A stretch of 64,000 nucleotides of DNA from Stigmatella aurantiaca DW4/3-1 (GTDB lineage Bacteria > Myxococcota > Myxococcia > Myxococcales > Myxococcaceae): the NCBI RefSeq assembly GCF_000165485.1, contig NC_014623.1, positions 1,693,501 to 1,757,500 on the forward strand, in the 5' to 3' direction. The first letter of the stretch is position 1; each line of letters opens with the position of its first letter. Positions 46,853 through 55,749 of the stretch are shown here, in pieces. The notes beneath the pieces are model-generated. The model made no database searches. It had not been told where the DNA came from and saw only the letters and a program-made list of their open reading frames with translations. Position numbers and translations under genes: made by a program.

Positions 46853-47363
46853 GCTGGTCCAGTTGCTGCCGGGGGTCTTCCAACAGGCCCCCCAGATGGG
46901 CCTCCGGCTGAAGGCGCTGCTGGATGCGATGGAGGGGTTCCACGCTCCCTCGGAAGCGGCGCTGGCGGAGGTGGATGCGCTCTTTGATCCACGCAGGACG
47001 CCGGATGGCTTCGTGTCCTTCCTGGCGCGCTGGATGGACCTGGAGTTGCCGGTGACGACGGGGCTGGGGCGGCTCAGGGAGCTGGTGGCGGCCGGGGCGG
47101 AGCTGTCCCAGTGGCGGGGGACGGCACGGGGCCTGCTGCTCTTCCTGTCCACGGCCACGGGCCGCCGGGACTTCGAGCTGGACGAGTGCGTCCTGGGGCC
47201 GGATGGGATTCCCCGGGCCTTTCACATCTGCCTTCGTGCCCCCGAGGAGCTGATGCCCCACCGCGCGCTGCTCGAGCAAATCATCCACCGCGAGAAGCCA
47301 GCCTACGTCACCTATGAGCTGCACTTCACGGCGACCGAGGCGGCCGGGCCGAGCGCCCCGTAA
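46839..47363 (+). CDS. phage tail protein I-like (gpI) protein
   Basis: The 174-residue protein starts LLPGVFQQA and carries the family signature LLDAMEGFHAPSEAALAEVDALFDPRRTPDGFVSFLARWMDL, then WRGTARGLLLFLSTATG. This is the short 'phage tail protein domain' partner that follows J-like proteins in contractile injection clusters. It would join the tube end to the baseplate. ATG 46839 has the ribosome site GGGAGGGGAAG; an upstream ATG at 46815 is less likely. Confidence 0.78.
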   Translation: MRSAELVQLLPGVFQQAPQMGLRLKALLDAMEGFHAPSEAALAEVDALFDPRRTPDGFVSFLARWMDLELPVTTGLGRLRELVAAGAELSQWRGTARGLLLFLSTATGRRDFELDECVLGPDGIPRAFHICLRAPEELMPHRALLEQIIHREKPAYVTYELHFTATEAAGPSAP

Positions 47364-47416
47364 GCTTCGGAAGGGCGAGCGGCCGGCCGGGGCAGCCTCT
47401 TGTCAGAGGGAGGCGT

Positions 47417-48838
47417 GTGAAATACGCCTGGAGCATGTCCACCGCCGCGCTGCCCGACGCCTTCCTTCGAGCCATCTCCGAGGGCTTTCCCTCCGACTTC
47501 CTCACCCGTGAGCCAGGAGAACTGGCGGAGTACGGCAGGGACTGGACGCGTGTGCACACACCCGCGCCCGCGGCGGTGGCCCTGCCGCGCACCACGGACG
47601 AGGTGTCCCGGCTTCTGGCTTTGTGCCATGCGCATCAGGTGGCCGTGGTGCCCTCGGGCGGACGGACGGGGCTGGCGGCGGGCGCGGTGGCGGCCCGGGG
47701 CGAACTGGTGCTCTCTCTGCAGCGGATGAACCACATGGGCCCGGTGGATGTGCTGGGCAACACGGTGCGGGTGCAGGCGGGAGCGGTGACGGAGGCGGTG
47801 CACCAGCACTGCGCCCCGTATGGGCTGACGTGGCCGGTGGACTTCGCCTCCAAGGGGTCCAGCCATGTGGGCGGCAACATCGCCACCAACGCCGGGGGGG
47901 TGAAGGTCATCCGGTATGGGCTGACGCGCCAGTGGGTGCTGGGGCTCCAGGTGGTGACGGCGCAGGGGCAGGTGCTGGAGCTCAACGGCGCGCTGGAGAA
48001 GAACAACACGGGCATGGACTTGCGCCAGCTCTTCATCGGCAGCGAGGGCACGCTGGGGGTGATCACCGAGGCCACGCTCAAGCTGACGCGGCTGCCGGGC
48101 AAGCAGGAGGTGTTCCTCTTCGCGGTGCCGGACGTGGCGGCCGTGCTGAAGCTGTTCCGGGATGCGCGCCAGGCACCGCTGTTGATCTCCGCTTACGAGT
48201 TCTTCACGGACAAGTGCCTGGCGCGGGTGCAGCGCCACCGCAAGCTGCGCTCTCCCTTCGAGGCCCCCAGCGGGTGCTATGTGCTGCTGGAGGCGGAGGC
48301 CTCGGATGCGGCGGGCGTGGAGGCGTGGCTGGGCTCGCTCTTCGAGCGGGGGCTGGTGACGGACGGCACCCAGGCGCAAGGCGCCTCGCAGGCCGCGGAG
48401 CTATGGGCTCTGCGCGAGAGCATCAGCGAGAGCCTGTCGGCCACGGGCCTGCCGCACAAGAACGACATTTCGCTGCCCATCGCCGCGCTGGAGGCGTTCT
48501 GCGGGGAACTGGATGCGTTCTTCCTGGCGCGCTACCCGGACTGGGAGATCTGCCTCTTCGGACACATTGGCGACGGCAACCTGCACGTCAACGTGATGAA
48601 GCCAGACGCGATGGACAAGGGCGAGTTCCTGGCGCACACGAAGCCGGCGGACCACGACATCTTCGCGCTGGTGCGCAAGCACGCCGGCAGCATCTCCGCC
48701 GAGCACGGCATTGGCCTGCTGAAGAAGGACTACCTCTCGTATACGCGCGCCCCCGCGGAGCTGGAGTTGCTCCGGGCGCTCAAGCGGACGATGGATCCCG
48801 CCAACATCCTCAACCCGGGAAAGATCCTCGACCCGTGA
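47417..48838 (+). CDS. FAD-linked oxidase (GlcD/D-2-hydroxyglutarate dehydrogenase type)
   Basis: The 473-residue flavoprotein has the FAD-binding 4 domain (about 40-225: VVPSGGRTGLAAGAV, GSSHVGGNIATNAGG for FAD) and the FAD-oxidase C domain (HIGDGNLHVN with metal-binding His; EHGIGLLKKDY with His). It oxidises D-2-hydroxyacids (D-lactate, glycolate or D-2-hydroxyglutarate) at the inner membrane, passing electrons to quinone or an electron carrier. No iron-sulfur partner (GlcF) is adjacent, which fits the single-subunit D-2-hydroxyglutarate type. GTG 47417 and ATG 47435 are both possible starts. Confidence 0.88.
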   Translation: MKYAWSMSTAALPDAFLRAISEGFPSDFLTREPGELAEYGRDWTRVHTPAPAAVALPRTTDEVSRLLALCHAHQVAVVPSGGRTGLAAGAVAARGELVLSLQRMNHMGPVDVLGNTVRVQAGAVTEAVHQHCAPYGLTWPVDFASKGSSHVGGNIATNAGGVKVIRYGLTRQWVLGLQVVTAQGQVLELNGALEKNNTGMDLRQLFIGSEGTLGVITEATLKLTRLPGKQEVFLFAVPDVAAVLKLFRDARQAPLLISAYEFFTDKCLARVQRHRKLRSPFEAPSGCYVLLEAEASDAAGVEAWLGSLFERGLVTDGTQAQGASQAAELWALRESISESLSATGLPHKNDISLPIAALEAFCGELDAFFLARYPDWEICLFGHIGDGNLHVNVMKPDAMDKGEFLAHTKPADHDIFALVRKHAGSISAEHGIGLLKKDYLSYTRAPAELELLRALKRTMDPANILNPGKILDP

Positions 48839-49022
48839 GGGGACATCAGAAAAACAGAAGAGCCGAGGAAGAACGCGTGCATGTGGCGGGGCAGGACTCG
48901 ACGGTGATGAGGGCGCCGGTCATCGAAGCCCAGAGAATCCGCGCGCAATTGGCACAGTCCCGACACGCTGGGGCCACGGGGCCTCCAAGGAACCGTCATG
49001 AGGGGGCGCTACACCTTCTCTC

Positions 49023-49847
49023 GTGAAGGTCTTCATGTTTGGAAGTGAGGCTCGATCGGGTTCCGTGCAGTTCCGAGCGCCTGCCCATCACCCTTTGCGG
49101 GGGGCGCTCCGCGCATGCGCCGTGCTCTCGACGTTCTTGGTCTTTCTGTGTGGGTTCTCCGTGTTCACGCGCTTGGCGATGCTGTTCGTCTCCCCCTTCG
49201 GGGAGATGCGGCGCCTGCGGTTCGGCCAAGCCGTGATGCACAGGTTCTTCAAGGCGGCCGCGTGGCTGTTCGGCATCCAAATCACCCACGAGGGTCCCCT
49301 TCCTGCTCCCGGCAGCATGGTGGTCGCCAACCATCACTCCTACATGGACATCGTGGCATTGGGTGCGATGGTGCCGTGCTTCTTCCTGTCCAAGGCCGAG
49401 GTGAGCCGGTGGCCGTTGTTGGGCCCGGGGGCTGCCGCGGCGGGGATCGCCTTCGTGAAGCGGGACTCACCCCGCAGCCGCAAGGCCGCCCTCGAAACCC
49501 TCTTGCGGCGGGTCCAGGCGGGTTTCACCGTGGTGAACTTCCCCTCTGGCACGACGTGTCGCCAGGGGGAGACGGTTCGCTTTCGCACGGGGCTGTTCAG
49601 GGTCATTGCGGGCACGCCCGTGTGTCTGGTGCCGACCTCCCTGCGCTACGAAGACGGCGCCGCGGACTGGGTCGGAGACGCGACTTTCGTGGGTCACCTC
49701 GTCCGGCTGGCGGCCAAGCCCCGTCTCCGCGTCCACGTGGCGTTTCACAGGCCGCTGAATGCCAGGGACTCGGGGGGCGATGCCCTGCGCGACGCGTGTG
49801 AAGGGCTGGTCAACGCCTCGATTTCTTCAAGCACGAAGGAGGGCTGA
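49023..49847 (+). CDS. plsC: 1-acyl-sn-glycerol-3-phosphate acyltransferase (PlsC-type)
   Basis: The 274-residue membrane protein has one N-terminal hydrophobic helix (VLSTFLVFLCGFSVF) and the four acyltransferase blocks: NHHSYMD (H-x4-D catalytic), AAGIAFVKRD, FPSGTTCRQG (block III FPEGT, with Ser for Glu) and PVCLVPTSLRYED. It acylates lysophosphatidic acid or another lysolipid at the inner membrane. The Glu-to-Ser change in FPEGTT is unusual and may alter acceptor choice. GTG 49023 or ATG 49035 could be the start. It lies 1 kb before the PlsC-GNAT gene on the same strand. Confidence 0.85.
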   Translation: MKVFMFGSEARSGSVQFRAPAHHPLRGALRACAVLSTFLVFLCGFSVFTRLAMLFVSPFGEMRRLRFGQAVMHRFFKAAAWLFGIQITHEGPLPAPGSMVVANHHSYMDIVALGAMVPCFFLSKAEVSRWPLLGPGAAAAGIAFVKRDSPRSRKAALETLLRRVQAGFTVVNFPSGTTCRQGETVRFRTGLFRVIAGTPVCLVPTSLRYEDGAADWVGDATFVGHLVRLAAKPRLRVHVAFHRPLNARDSGGDALRDACEGLVNASISSSTKEG

Positions 49848-50022
49848 ACCGGCGACTTCTGCCCCATCCCCCTGTTCGCACGCTTGCTCGGCAGGCAGGT
49901 GAGCAGGCAAGCAGGCGCTCCTGAAGGATCGCCCTCGGGTCTGCGGGACCAAGCACTCCTCCAGGGAGATGCGTATTTTCTGAGTTCTCTGTTTAGTGGG
50001 CCTTTTACGGCCTGGGACTCGG

Positions 50023-50676
50023 ATGCGCTCTTCCCGGATGGGAATCCTCATGGCGTGGGTCGGGTGCCTCGTCACCTTGGTTCCCCGTGTGTCCATCTCA
50101 GGCTGGGAGGGGCGGGGCATTGCCTGGCGCGGCGGTGCCGAGACCGAGGTGGGTCAGGTCATGGCCGCAATGGTCGGCCGGCTCCGGAGCGCGGACGCCG
50201 GACTGGACTTCTTGCTCGCGGGGGACTCCCTGGAGACCCTCTTCAGGCGGGCCATCCTGGAGAACCGGCGTGTGACGAACGCGCAACTCACGGCCATCTC
50301 CCAGGTGACGTTGGAGCAGTTGGCCACGCCCCCGGAGCAGCGGGCGGTGGTGCTGCGGCGGGTACCCGAGGCTCGGAAACTCCGCGTCCACCGGTTCACG
50401 GTCGCCCTGTTGGCCGCGGCCACGGGCGTGGAGGCCGCACAGCTCTCCGAGCTTGCGCCCGATCTGGGCCTGACAGGCTCGCCAGACACACCGTTTCTCT
50501 GGGCCGCCCGCTCCGAACGCGCGCAGCACGCCACGGCACTCCACGACTTCACGGATTACCTGAGGGCCACGGGCCTGACGGGCCTCAATGAAGCGGTGTG
50601 GGGGGTGGAAGGCCGGGAGTGGTCCGCGCTGGCGAGCTGGTTGGGATGGGGCCCCGAGGCCTCCAGGCCCCCGTGA
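50023..50676 (+). CDS. hypothetical secreted protein
   Basis: The 217-residue frame beginning MRSSRMGILMAWVGCLVTLV has a weak signal-like start, then a helical remainder (AMVGRLRSADAGLDFLLAGDSLETLFRRA, LTGLNEAVWGVEGREWSALASWLGWG) without motif. I recognise no family. It lies between two acyltransferase genes; 49996 is a possible upstream start. Confidence 0.5.
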   Translation: MRSSRMGILMAWVGCLVTLVPRVSISGWEGRGIAWRGGAETEVGQVMAAMVGRLRSADAGLDFLLAGDSLETLFRRAILENRRVTNAQLTAISQVTLEQLATPPEQRAVVLRRVPEARKLRVHRFTVALLAAATGVEAAQLSELAPDLGLTGSPDTPFLWAARSERAQHATALHDFTDYLRATGLTGLNEAVWGVEGREWSALASWLGWGPEASRPP

Positions 50677-50800
50677 GGGGTTGCCTGCTTTCCGGGTGTT
50701 AGGAAACCCAGACGCGCTTGTTGTCTTCCTGGCACAAGGCCGTCGCGTTGTTGGCGCGGTCGCTGGGCACCGTGTGCAAAACCTTCGCCGAGGTGTCTGC

Positions 50801-52606
50801 ATGCGGAACCAGGACATTTCCCCGCGGCTCATTGATCTCAAGCATTCGATAGAGCACCCCATGGTGCGGACGCTGTTCCGGTGGGTCGAACAACCCGTCG
50901 AGCACGCCCTCTCGCTCTCGACGCTCAACCAACTCTATGCCCGCTTCCTCTCGCTCTACGATCAGGCGCATTACTTCCAAACCGTTCTGCGTGTCTTGAA
51001 TGTGGAGTACACGTGGACGAGCGAGGATCGCGCCAACATTCCCGTAAGCGGCCCCATCGTGGCGGTCGCCAATCAACCCTTCGGTTCCCTGGAAGGGGTG
51101 ATTCTGGGGGACATCCTCACGCGCATCCGCCCGGACGTGCGCCTGCTCGGGAACCACCTGTTCTGGAATGCCCCGGAAAGCCAGCAGTGGATCATTCCGA
51201 TGAAGCCAACCCGTGGCACCAACCCCCACCCAAGCCATGTGGCGCCCTTGAGGGCCTGCGTGCGGTGGCTGAAAGGGGGCGGGGCGCTGGGCATGTTTCC
51301 CGCGGGAGGAAAGCCTTACTTCCCACTGCCCGGGGGAGAGTTCTCGGATCCACCCTGGCACCCGCACGTGGCAAAGCTCATCCGGCGCACGGGGGCCACC
51401 GTGGTGCCGATCTTCTTCGAAGGCAGCAACAGCCTGCTTTTCCAGCTTGCCAGCCTCATCCATCCGGGTCTGGGCGCGGCGCTGCTGCCCTCGGAGTTTC
51501 TCAAGGGCCGCCACGCGAAAGCCGGGGTACGCATCGGGCGGCCGCTCCGGCCCGAGAAGCTGGCGCGCTACCCGGATGACGAAACACTGATCAGCTATCT
51601 GCGCTTCAAGACCTACCTGCTCGGGCGCCGCGAGAGCCCCATCCGCCCGCGTTTTCTGCCGCAGCTTCGCCACGCGAAGGTGACACCGGTGGAGCCCTTG
51701 GCGGAGACCGTCCCCACGGAGGTTCTGTCCACCGAGGTTTCACGGCTGCCGGCCGAAGCGCTGCTGGTCGAGCACGGTGACTTCCAAGTATTCATCGCCC
51801 GCGCGCCTCAGATTCCAGCGGTGCTCCGGGAGATCGGGCGTTTGAGGGAGAAGACGTTCCGGGAAGTCTCCGAAGGAACCGGCCGTGCGTTGGATCTCGA
51901 CGGCTACGATGAGGCGTACCACCACCTCTTCATGTGGAATCGCGCACGGACAGAGTTGGTGGGCAGCTATCGCCTGGGCCAGGTGGATGAGTTGCTCGCC
52001 CGCAGTGGCGTGGCGGGCCTTTATACCAGCAGCCTGTTCAAGTACGAGGAGCGGTTCCTCCAGCGGCTCGGACCGGCGCTCGAACTGGGGCGCTCCTTTA
52101 TCCGCGCGGAGTACCAACGGAAGCCCACCGCGCTCGCCCTCATTTGGCGGGGCATTGGCGAGCACCTCGTGCGCCACCCACGGTACAAGTTCCTCTTCGG
52201 GCCCGTGAGCATCAGCCGGGACTACCGGAGCCTATCGCGCCGCATCATGGTCGAGTTCCTCGGGCAGGAGCGCGGCGATAAAAAGTTCGCGGGGCTCGTG
52301 AAGGCCAGGAACCCGCTCAAGGAGCACCTCGGGCGCGAGGAGCGAGAAGTGCTCACCTCGTTGGTGAAGAGCGTGGATGACATCTCGGCGCTCATCTCGG
52401 AGATCGAGGAGGACAACAAGGACATGCCCGTGCTCCTTCGCCACTACCTGCGTCTCAACGCCCGGCTCCTCAGCTTCAGCGTGGATCCCAGCTTTGGCAA
52501 TTGCATCGACGGACTGGTGGTCGTCGACCTGCGCACGACGGACCCGAAGATCCTCAAGCGTTTCATGGGTGAAGAGGGATACAGCCGCTTCATCGCGGCT
52601 CGCTGA
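50801..52606 (+). CDS. two-domain lipid acyltransferase: PlsC-like domain plus GNAT/OlsB-like domain
   Basis: The 601-residue protein has an N-terminal acyltransferase (about 60-310: VANQPFGSLEGVILGDIL in place of NHxxxxD, and GMFPAGGKPYF) and a C-terminal OlsB/hemolysin-type N-acyltransferase (about 375-560: FREVSEGTGRALDLDGYD, YRLGQVDELLARSG, RSFIRAEYQRK). This arrangement matches bifunctional ornithine-lipid synthases of the OlsF type: one domain N-acylates ornithine and the other O-acylates it. The first motif has Gln-Pro in place of the catalytic His, so O-acylation activity is uncertain. ATG 50801 has GAGG eight bases upstream; earlier frames are shadows. Confidence 0.75.
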   Translation: MRNQDISPRLIDLKHSIEHPMVRTLFRWVEQPVEHALSLSTLNQLYARFLSLYDQAHYFQTVLRVLNVEYTWTSEDRANIPVSGPIVAVANQPFGSLEGVILGDILTRIRPDVRLLGNHLFWNAPESQQWIIPMKPTRGTNPHPSHVAPLRACVRWLKGGGALGMFPAGGKPYFPLPGGEFSDPPWHPHVAKLIRRTGATVVPIFFEGSNSLLFQLASLIHPGLGAALLPSEFLKGRHAKAGVRIGRPLRPEKLARYPDDETLISYLRFKTYLLGRRESPIRPRFLPQLRHAKVTPVEPLAETVPTEVLSTEVSRLPAEALLVEHGDFQVFIARAPQIPAVLREIGRLREKTFREVSEGTGRALDLDGYDEAYHHLFMWNRARTELVGSYRLGQVDELLARSGVAGLYTSSLFKYEERFLQRLGPALELGRSFIRAEYQRKPTALALIWRGIGEHLVRHPRYKFLFGPVSISRDYRSLSRRIMVEFLGQERGDKKFAGLVKARNPLKEHLGREEREVLTSLVKSVDDISALISEIEEDNKDMPVLLRHYLRLNARLLSFSVDPSFGNCIDGLVVVDLRTTDPKILKRFMGEEGYSRFIAAR

Positions 52607-52612
52607 AAGGTT

Positions 52613-55168
52613 TCAGGCCGCCCGAGCTTTCTCTTGGGAAGGTGTCACGGCCTCACTGTGCACGGCGGGCGGTTGTCCCTGCCCGCCGCTGCGCACGCGC
52701 CGGTCATGCAGAAGCTGCATCACCGCGGCAAGCACCGTGAAGGACACCACCAACGTGGTGATGAGGCCGATGCAGGCCACCAGGCCCATGGATTTCAGAC
52801 CATTGTGATGGGCTGCCAGCAACGATGCGAAGCCCGCCACCGCCGTCAGGGTGGCGGAGGCCACCGCTGCGCCCACGCTGCGCAAAGCCACCATGGGGGA
52901 AGTGCCCTCCAGGAAGCGGTGGAGCAGGTACAGGCCATGGCTCACCCCGAAACCGAGGAGGATGGGCAGGATGATGATGTTCATGAAGTTCAGCTGGAGA
53001 TCGAACAGAGACATGAGCCCCAGCATCATGGCCAAGCCCACCGTGAGAGGGATGACGGAGGCGAGCGCCAGTGGCACGCTCCGAAAGTCCGCGAAGTGCA
53101 TGATGAGGATCCCCAGGGCCACCAGCACCACGGTGAGCTGGCCATCCCGGAGGACGATGCGTGCCAGGCGCGCGTAGAGTTGTGTGGAGCCCGCGGAGCG
53201 GAACTCCTTGCCGGAAGCGGTCCGGATGACGCTTGTCTCATCCGCGAACTGAAGCAACAGCTTGCCATTCATTAAATCCACGTTCGGATAGATAAATGTC
53301 AGATACCCGCGATTTTCGGGTTTCGTTGTGGGCAGGTGACGGAATTGCTGAGCATAGATTTCTGGCACGCCGTCGATGCCGAAGGGCCGCGCCTCCAACA
53401 TTTTCAAAAAGAGGCTGGCCTTCTCCTGCAATCCGGGGGGAAGGGCCGCCACGTCAAGGTCCTTCAGCTCTTCTTGCCACTCGGCGAGAATCTTGGCATT
53501 CGCGCGAGCGGTCTCCGGGGGAGGGACGAAACTGTAGACGCTCACCACCTGCTCGATGGCCGGGTACTTGTGCGCGTTGCGCGTCAACTCCTCGTAGACC
53601 TCTTGCGCATCTTCGAGCGTCTTCGTGTAGACGGCGGTGGGGTCATAGGAAATCTTGAACCGCTGGGTGAGTTCGTCCTGGAGGCGCACCGAGGGCTGGC
53701 CCTCGGGAATCAGCGCACGCGTGTTGTAGTTGAAGCGCACGCCGTGCTGGAGGCGTTCAAAGAAGCCCAACTCTCGCCCGGTGGGAGGGGGCGCGCTGGT
53801 CCACGGCACTGCCGCGGAGCATACCAACACGGCCACCGCGGTGCTCACGCCCAGCAGCAGGCCGGGCTTGGGGAAACGGAGCTCCTTGCCCGAGGAAGCG
53901 TGAGCAGCCGGAGGTGTCATGGCGCCAATGAGCCGCCGTGGCAAGGCCGGGTTCATGCGGCCCATGAGCGCCAGCAGCGCCGGGCTCCAGGTGAAGAGGG
54001 TGAGGCCGAGGATGAGCGTGCCACAGCCCGCCAGGAAGCCGAATTGACTGAAGCCGCGAAACTCGCTGACCATGAGCGTGAAGAACGCGACGCTGGTGAC
54101 CACAGCGGATACCAACGCCGGCCGGCCCGCGTTGAGGATGGCGTCTTGGATGGCCACGTCATACGGTTTGCCAGCCCCCAGCTCCAGCCTCGTGCGGAAG
54201 ATGAAGTGGATGCCGAAGTCGATGCCAAACCCCATCAGGATCCCCCCCAGGATGCTGGTGATCATGTTGAGCTCCCCTACGGTGATGTAGGTGAAGCCCA
54301 TGGTGATGAAGGTGCCCATCACCATGCCACTCACCACGATGAGGGTCGGGGCCCACTTGCGGAAGAAAGCGATGGTGATGGCGAGGATGGCCAGGAACGC
54401 CAGGATCGCCACGGGCCCCAGCGATTCATCGATGGCATAAGAGTCGTCCACCAGGGTCTTGTAGGAGCCGGTGAAGCCATAGGCGACAGTCTTCGCATCA
54501 CCCATCCGCTCGTAGTCTTCCACCAGTTGCACACCGCCTGCGTTTGTCTGGGAATACTTCTCCAGAGCCTGGCGGAGTTTTTCGATGAAGGCCTTCGTCT
54601 TGCTGAGCTCGTTCGTGTCCCACATCGGCTTGATGAGGAGCAGGAGCATTTTGCGGTCGGGCGAGATGTAGTAGTCGTCGACGATGCTCTTCTTTCCAAC
54701 GGTGGAGTACTTGTCGATCAGGTCTTGCAGCTCCAGCTTGACCGGCTCGGTTTTCTTCAGCTCGATGTAGAAGGGATTGTTGCGGCGAATCTGGTCCTTC
54801 AGGAATGCGGAGATACGGCGCTTGGCTTCGGCCAGGTCCTCCGTTTTGAGGAAGAGGACCATGTTCTCCTGCACGAACTGGACAGGCATCTTGTAGTGGA
54901 GAAAGCGAACGTTCTGCGTGTCCGCGTGGAGCATGGCAGCCAGCTCGTCCGAAACACGCTTGAGGGTGGGCTCATCGGCGGAACGGAGGGCCAGCATGAG
55001 GTAGCCGCTCCCCCCCACCATGTCGATGACGCGCTTGACGGCCTTCACCTCGACCAGGTCCTGTGAGATGAGGTCGAGCTGGTTGGAGTTGATGGTGAGC
55101 CGGGACGTGGCCCACAGGGCGCCAGCGAACAGCAAGGTACTGCGATGCGCATCCTTCCCAAGCAACAC
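52613..55168 (-). CDS. MMPL/RND-family lipid exporter, N-terminus probably truncated
   Basis: The 851-residue protein (taking GTG 55168) has two copies of the RND membrane module: GPVAILAFLAILAITIAFFRK..., FGIDFGIHFIFRTRLELG with the GxxxD proton relay, and a second half with FADFRSVPLALASVIPLTVGL and FGVSHGLYLLHRFLEG. The N-terminal membrane helix expected before TINSNQLDLISQD is reduced to about a dozen hydrophobic residues and no ribosome site precedes the start, while the remaining 840 residues are intact. The neighbouring gene upstream is also truncated, so a deletion seems to have removed the 5' part. Likely original role: export of lipids, as suits the acyltransferases next to it. Confidence 0.8.
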   Translation of the reverse strand: MLLGKDAHRSTLLFAGALWATSRLTINSNQLDLISQDLVEVKAVKRVIDMVGGSGYLMLALRSADEPTLKRVSDELAAMLHADTQNVRFLHYKMPVQFVQENMVLFLKTEDLAEAKRRISAFLKDQIRRNNPFYIELKKTEPVKLELQDLIDKYSTVGKKSIVDDYYISPDRKMLLLLIKPMWDTNELSKTKAFIEKLRQALEKYSQTNAGGVQLVEDYERMGDAKTVAYGFTGSYKTLVDDSYAIDESLGPVAILAFLAILAITIAFFRKWAPTLIVVSGMVMGTFITMGFTYITVGELNMITSILGGILMGFGIDFGIHFIFRTRLELGAGKPYDVAIQDAILNAGRPALVSAVVTSVAFFTLMVSEFRGFSQFGFLAGCGTLILGLTLFTWSPALLALMGRMNPALPRRLIGAMTPPAAHASSGKELRFPKPGLLLGVSTAVAVLVCSAAVPWTSAPPPTGRELGFFERLQHGVRFNYNTRALIPEGQPSVRLQDELTQRFKISYDPTAVYTKTLEDAQEVYEELTRNAHKYPAIEQVVSVYSFVPPPETARANAKILAEWQEELKDLDVAALPPGLQEKASLFLKMLEARPFGIDGVPEIYAQQFRHLPTTKPENRGYLTFIYPNVDLMNGKLLLQFADETSVIRTASGKEFRSAGSTQLYARLARIVLRDGQLTVVLVALGILIMHFADFRSVPLALASVIPLTVGLAMMLGLMSLFDLQLNFMNIIILPILLGFGVSHGLYLLHRFLEGTSPMVALRSVGAAVASATLTAVAGFASLLAAHHNGLKSMGLVACIGLITTLVVSFTVLAAVMQLLHDRRVRSGGQGQPPAVHSEAVTPSQEKARAA

Positions 55169-55244
55169 CTCGGTGAAGGGACTGTCCAGCCGTGTGGGTG
55201 GCGTATCGGAGCAATAGAGGCCAAGGGCGGGTGGAGCTGCCCCG

Positions 55245-55508
55245 CTATTCCCGATGCGCCTGACCGCCAGCCTCCTGAACCTCGTAATGGTCAAGGAAGT
55301 CCTTGCGCACTTCAAACTGGGTGACGAAGCCGCTGCCGCTTGCAGGGACATTCCAGTCGCGGGCGATCTTGACCGCATAGTCCCTCGTGGTGACCGGATA
55401 GAAGATCGGCTGTTCCGGCAGACGGGGCGGAAAGGCGCGCATGTCCGCTTCGCGTATGAGCGCGAGTTCTTCCGGCCCTACCGGCCGCCACAGTGTCACG
55501 GTTTCCAT
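55245..55508 (-). pseudogene. N-terminal fragment of a DUF-type (ADP-ribosylation/crystallin J1-annotated) protein
   Basis: The reading frame VTLWRPVGPEELALIREADMRAFPPRLPEQPIFYPV ... DYAVKIARDWNVP ... GFVTQFEVRKDFLDHYEVQEAG matches the first half of a family annotated 'ADP-ribosylation/crystallin J1', usually about 150 residues. Here it ends after QAHRE at a TAG, where the family continues with a YWIPxxxLxxFN part. ATG 55508 has GAGGAG six bases upstream. The truncated 3' end abuts the truncated MMPL gene, so both were probably cut by one deletion. Confidence 0.55.
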
Positions 55509-55749
55509 GCTCATCTCCTCTATCCCCGCCACCGGGATCGTTTCGAAATGCCGGGGAAGCCGGCGATGACGGGCTGTGCCTTGGCGATCGCCGCACGGAC
55601 GGCGGGGGTTGGCGTACCTGAGTGATGCCGGGAGGCTGTCCATGAAGTCCATCCGGTCAAAGTCCTGAAGCGGTAGAAGGTCGAGCCGCAAAGCCCCGCG
55701 ATCAGCCTTGAAAATTCGCGCTCCCGCGGGCATCAAGGAACGAGCGCAC

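Noticed and set aside
48839-49022. Possible sigma-54 promoter (TTGGCACAG) before plsC
   Set aside because: The -24-like GG has no GC at the required 10-base distance.
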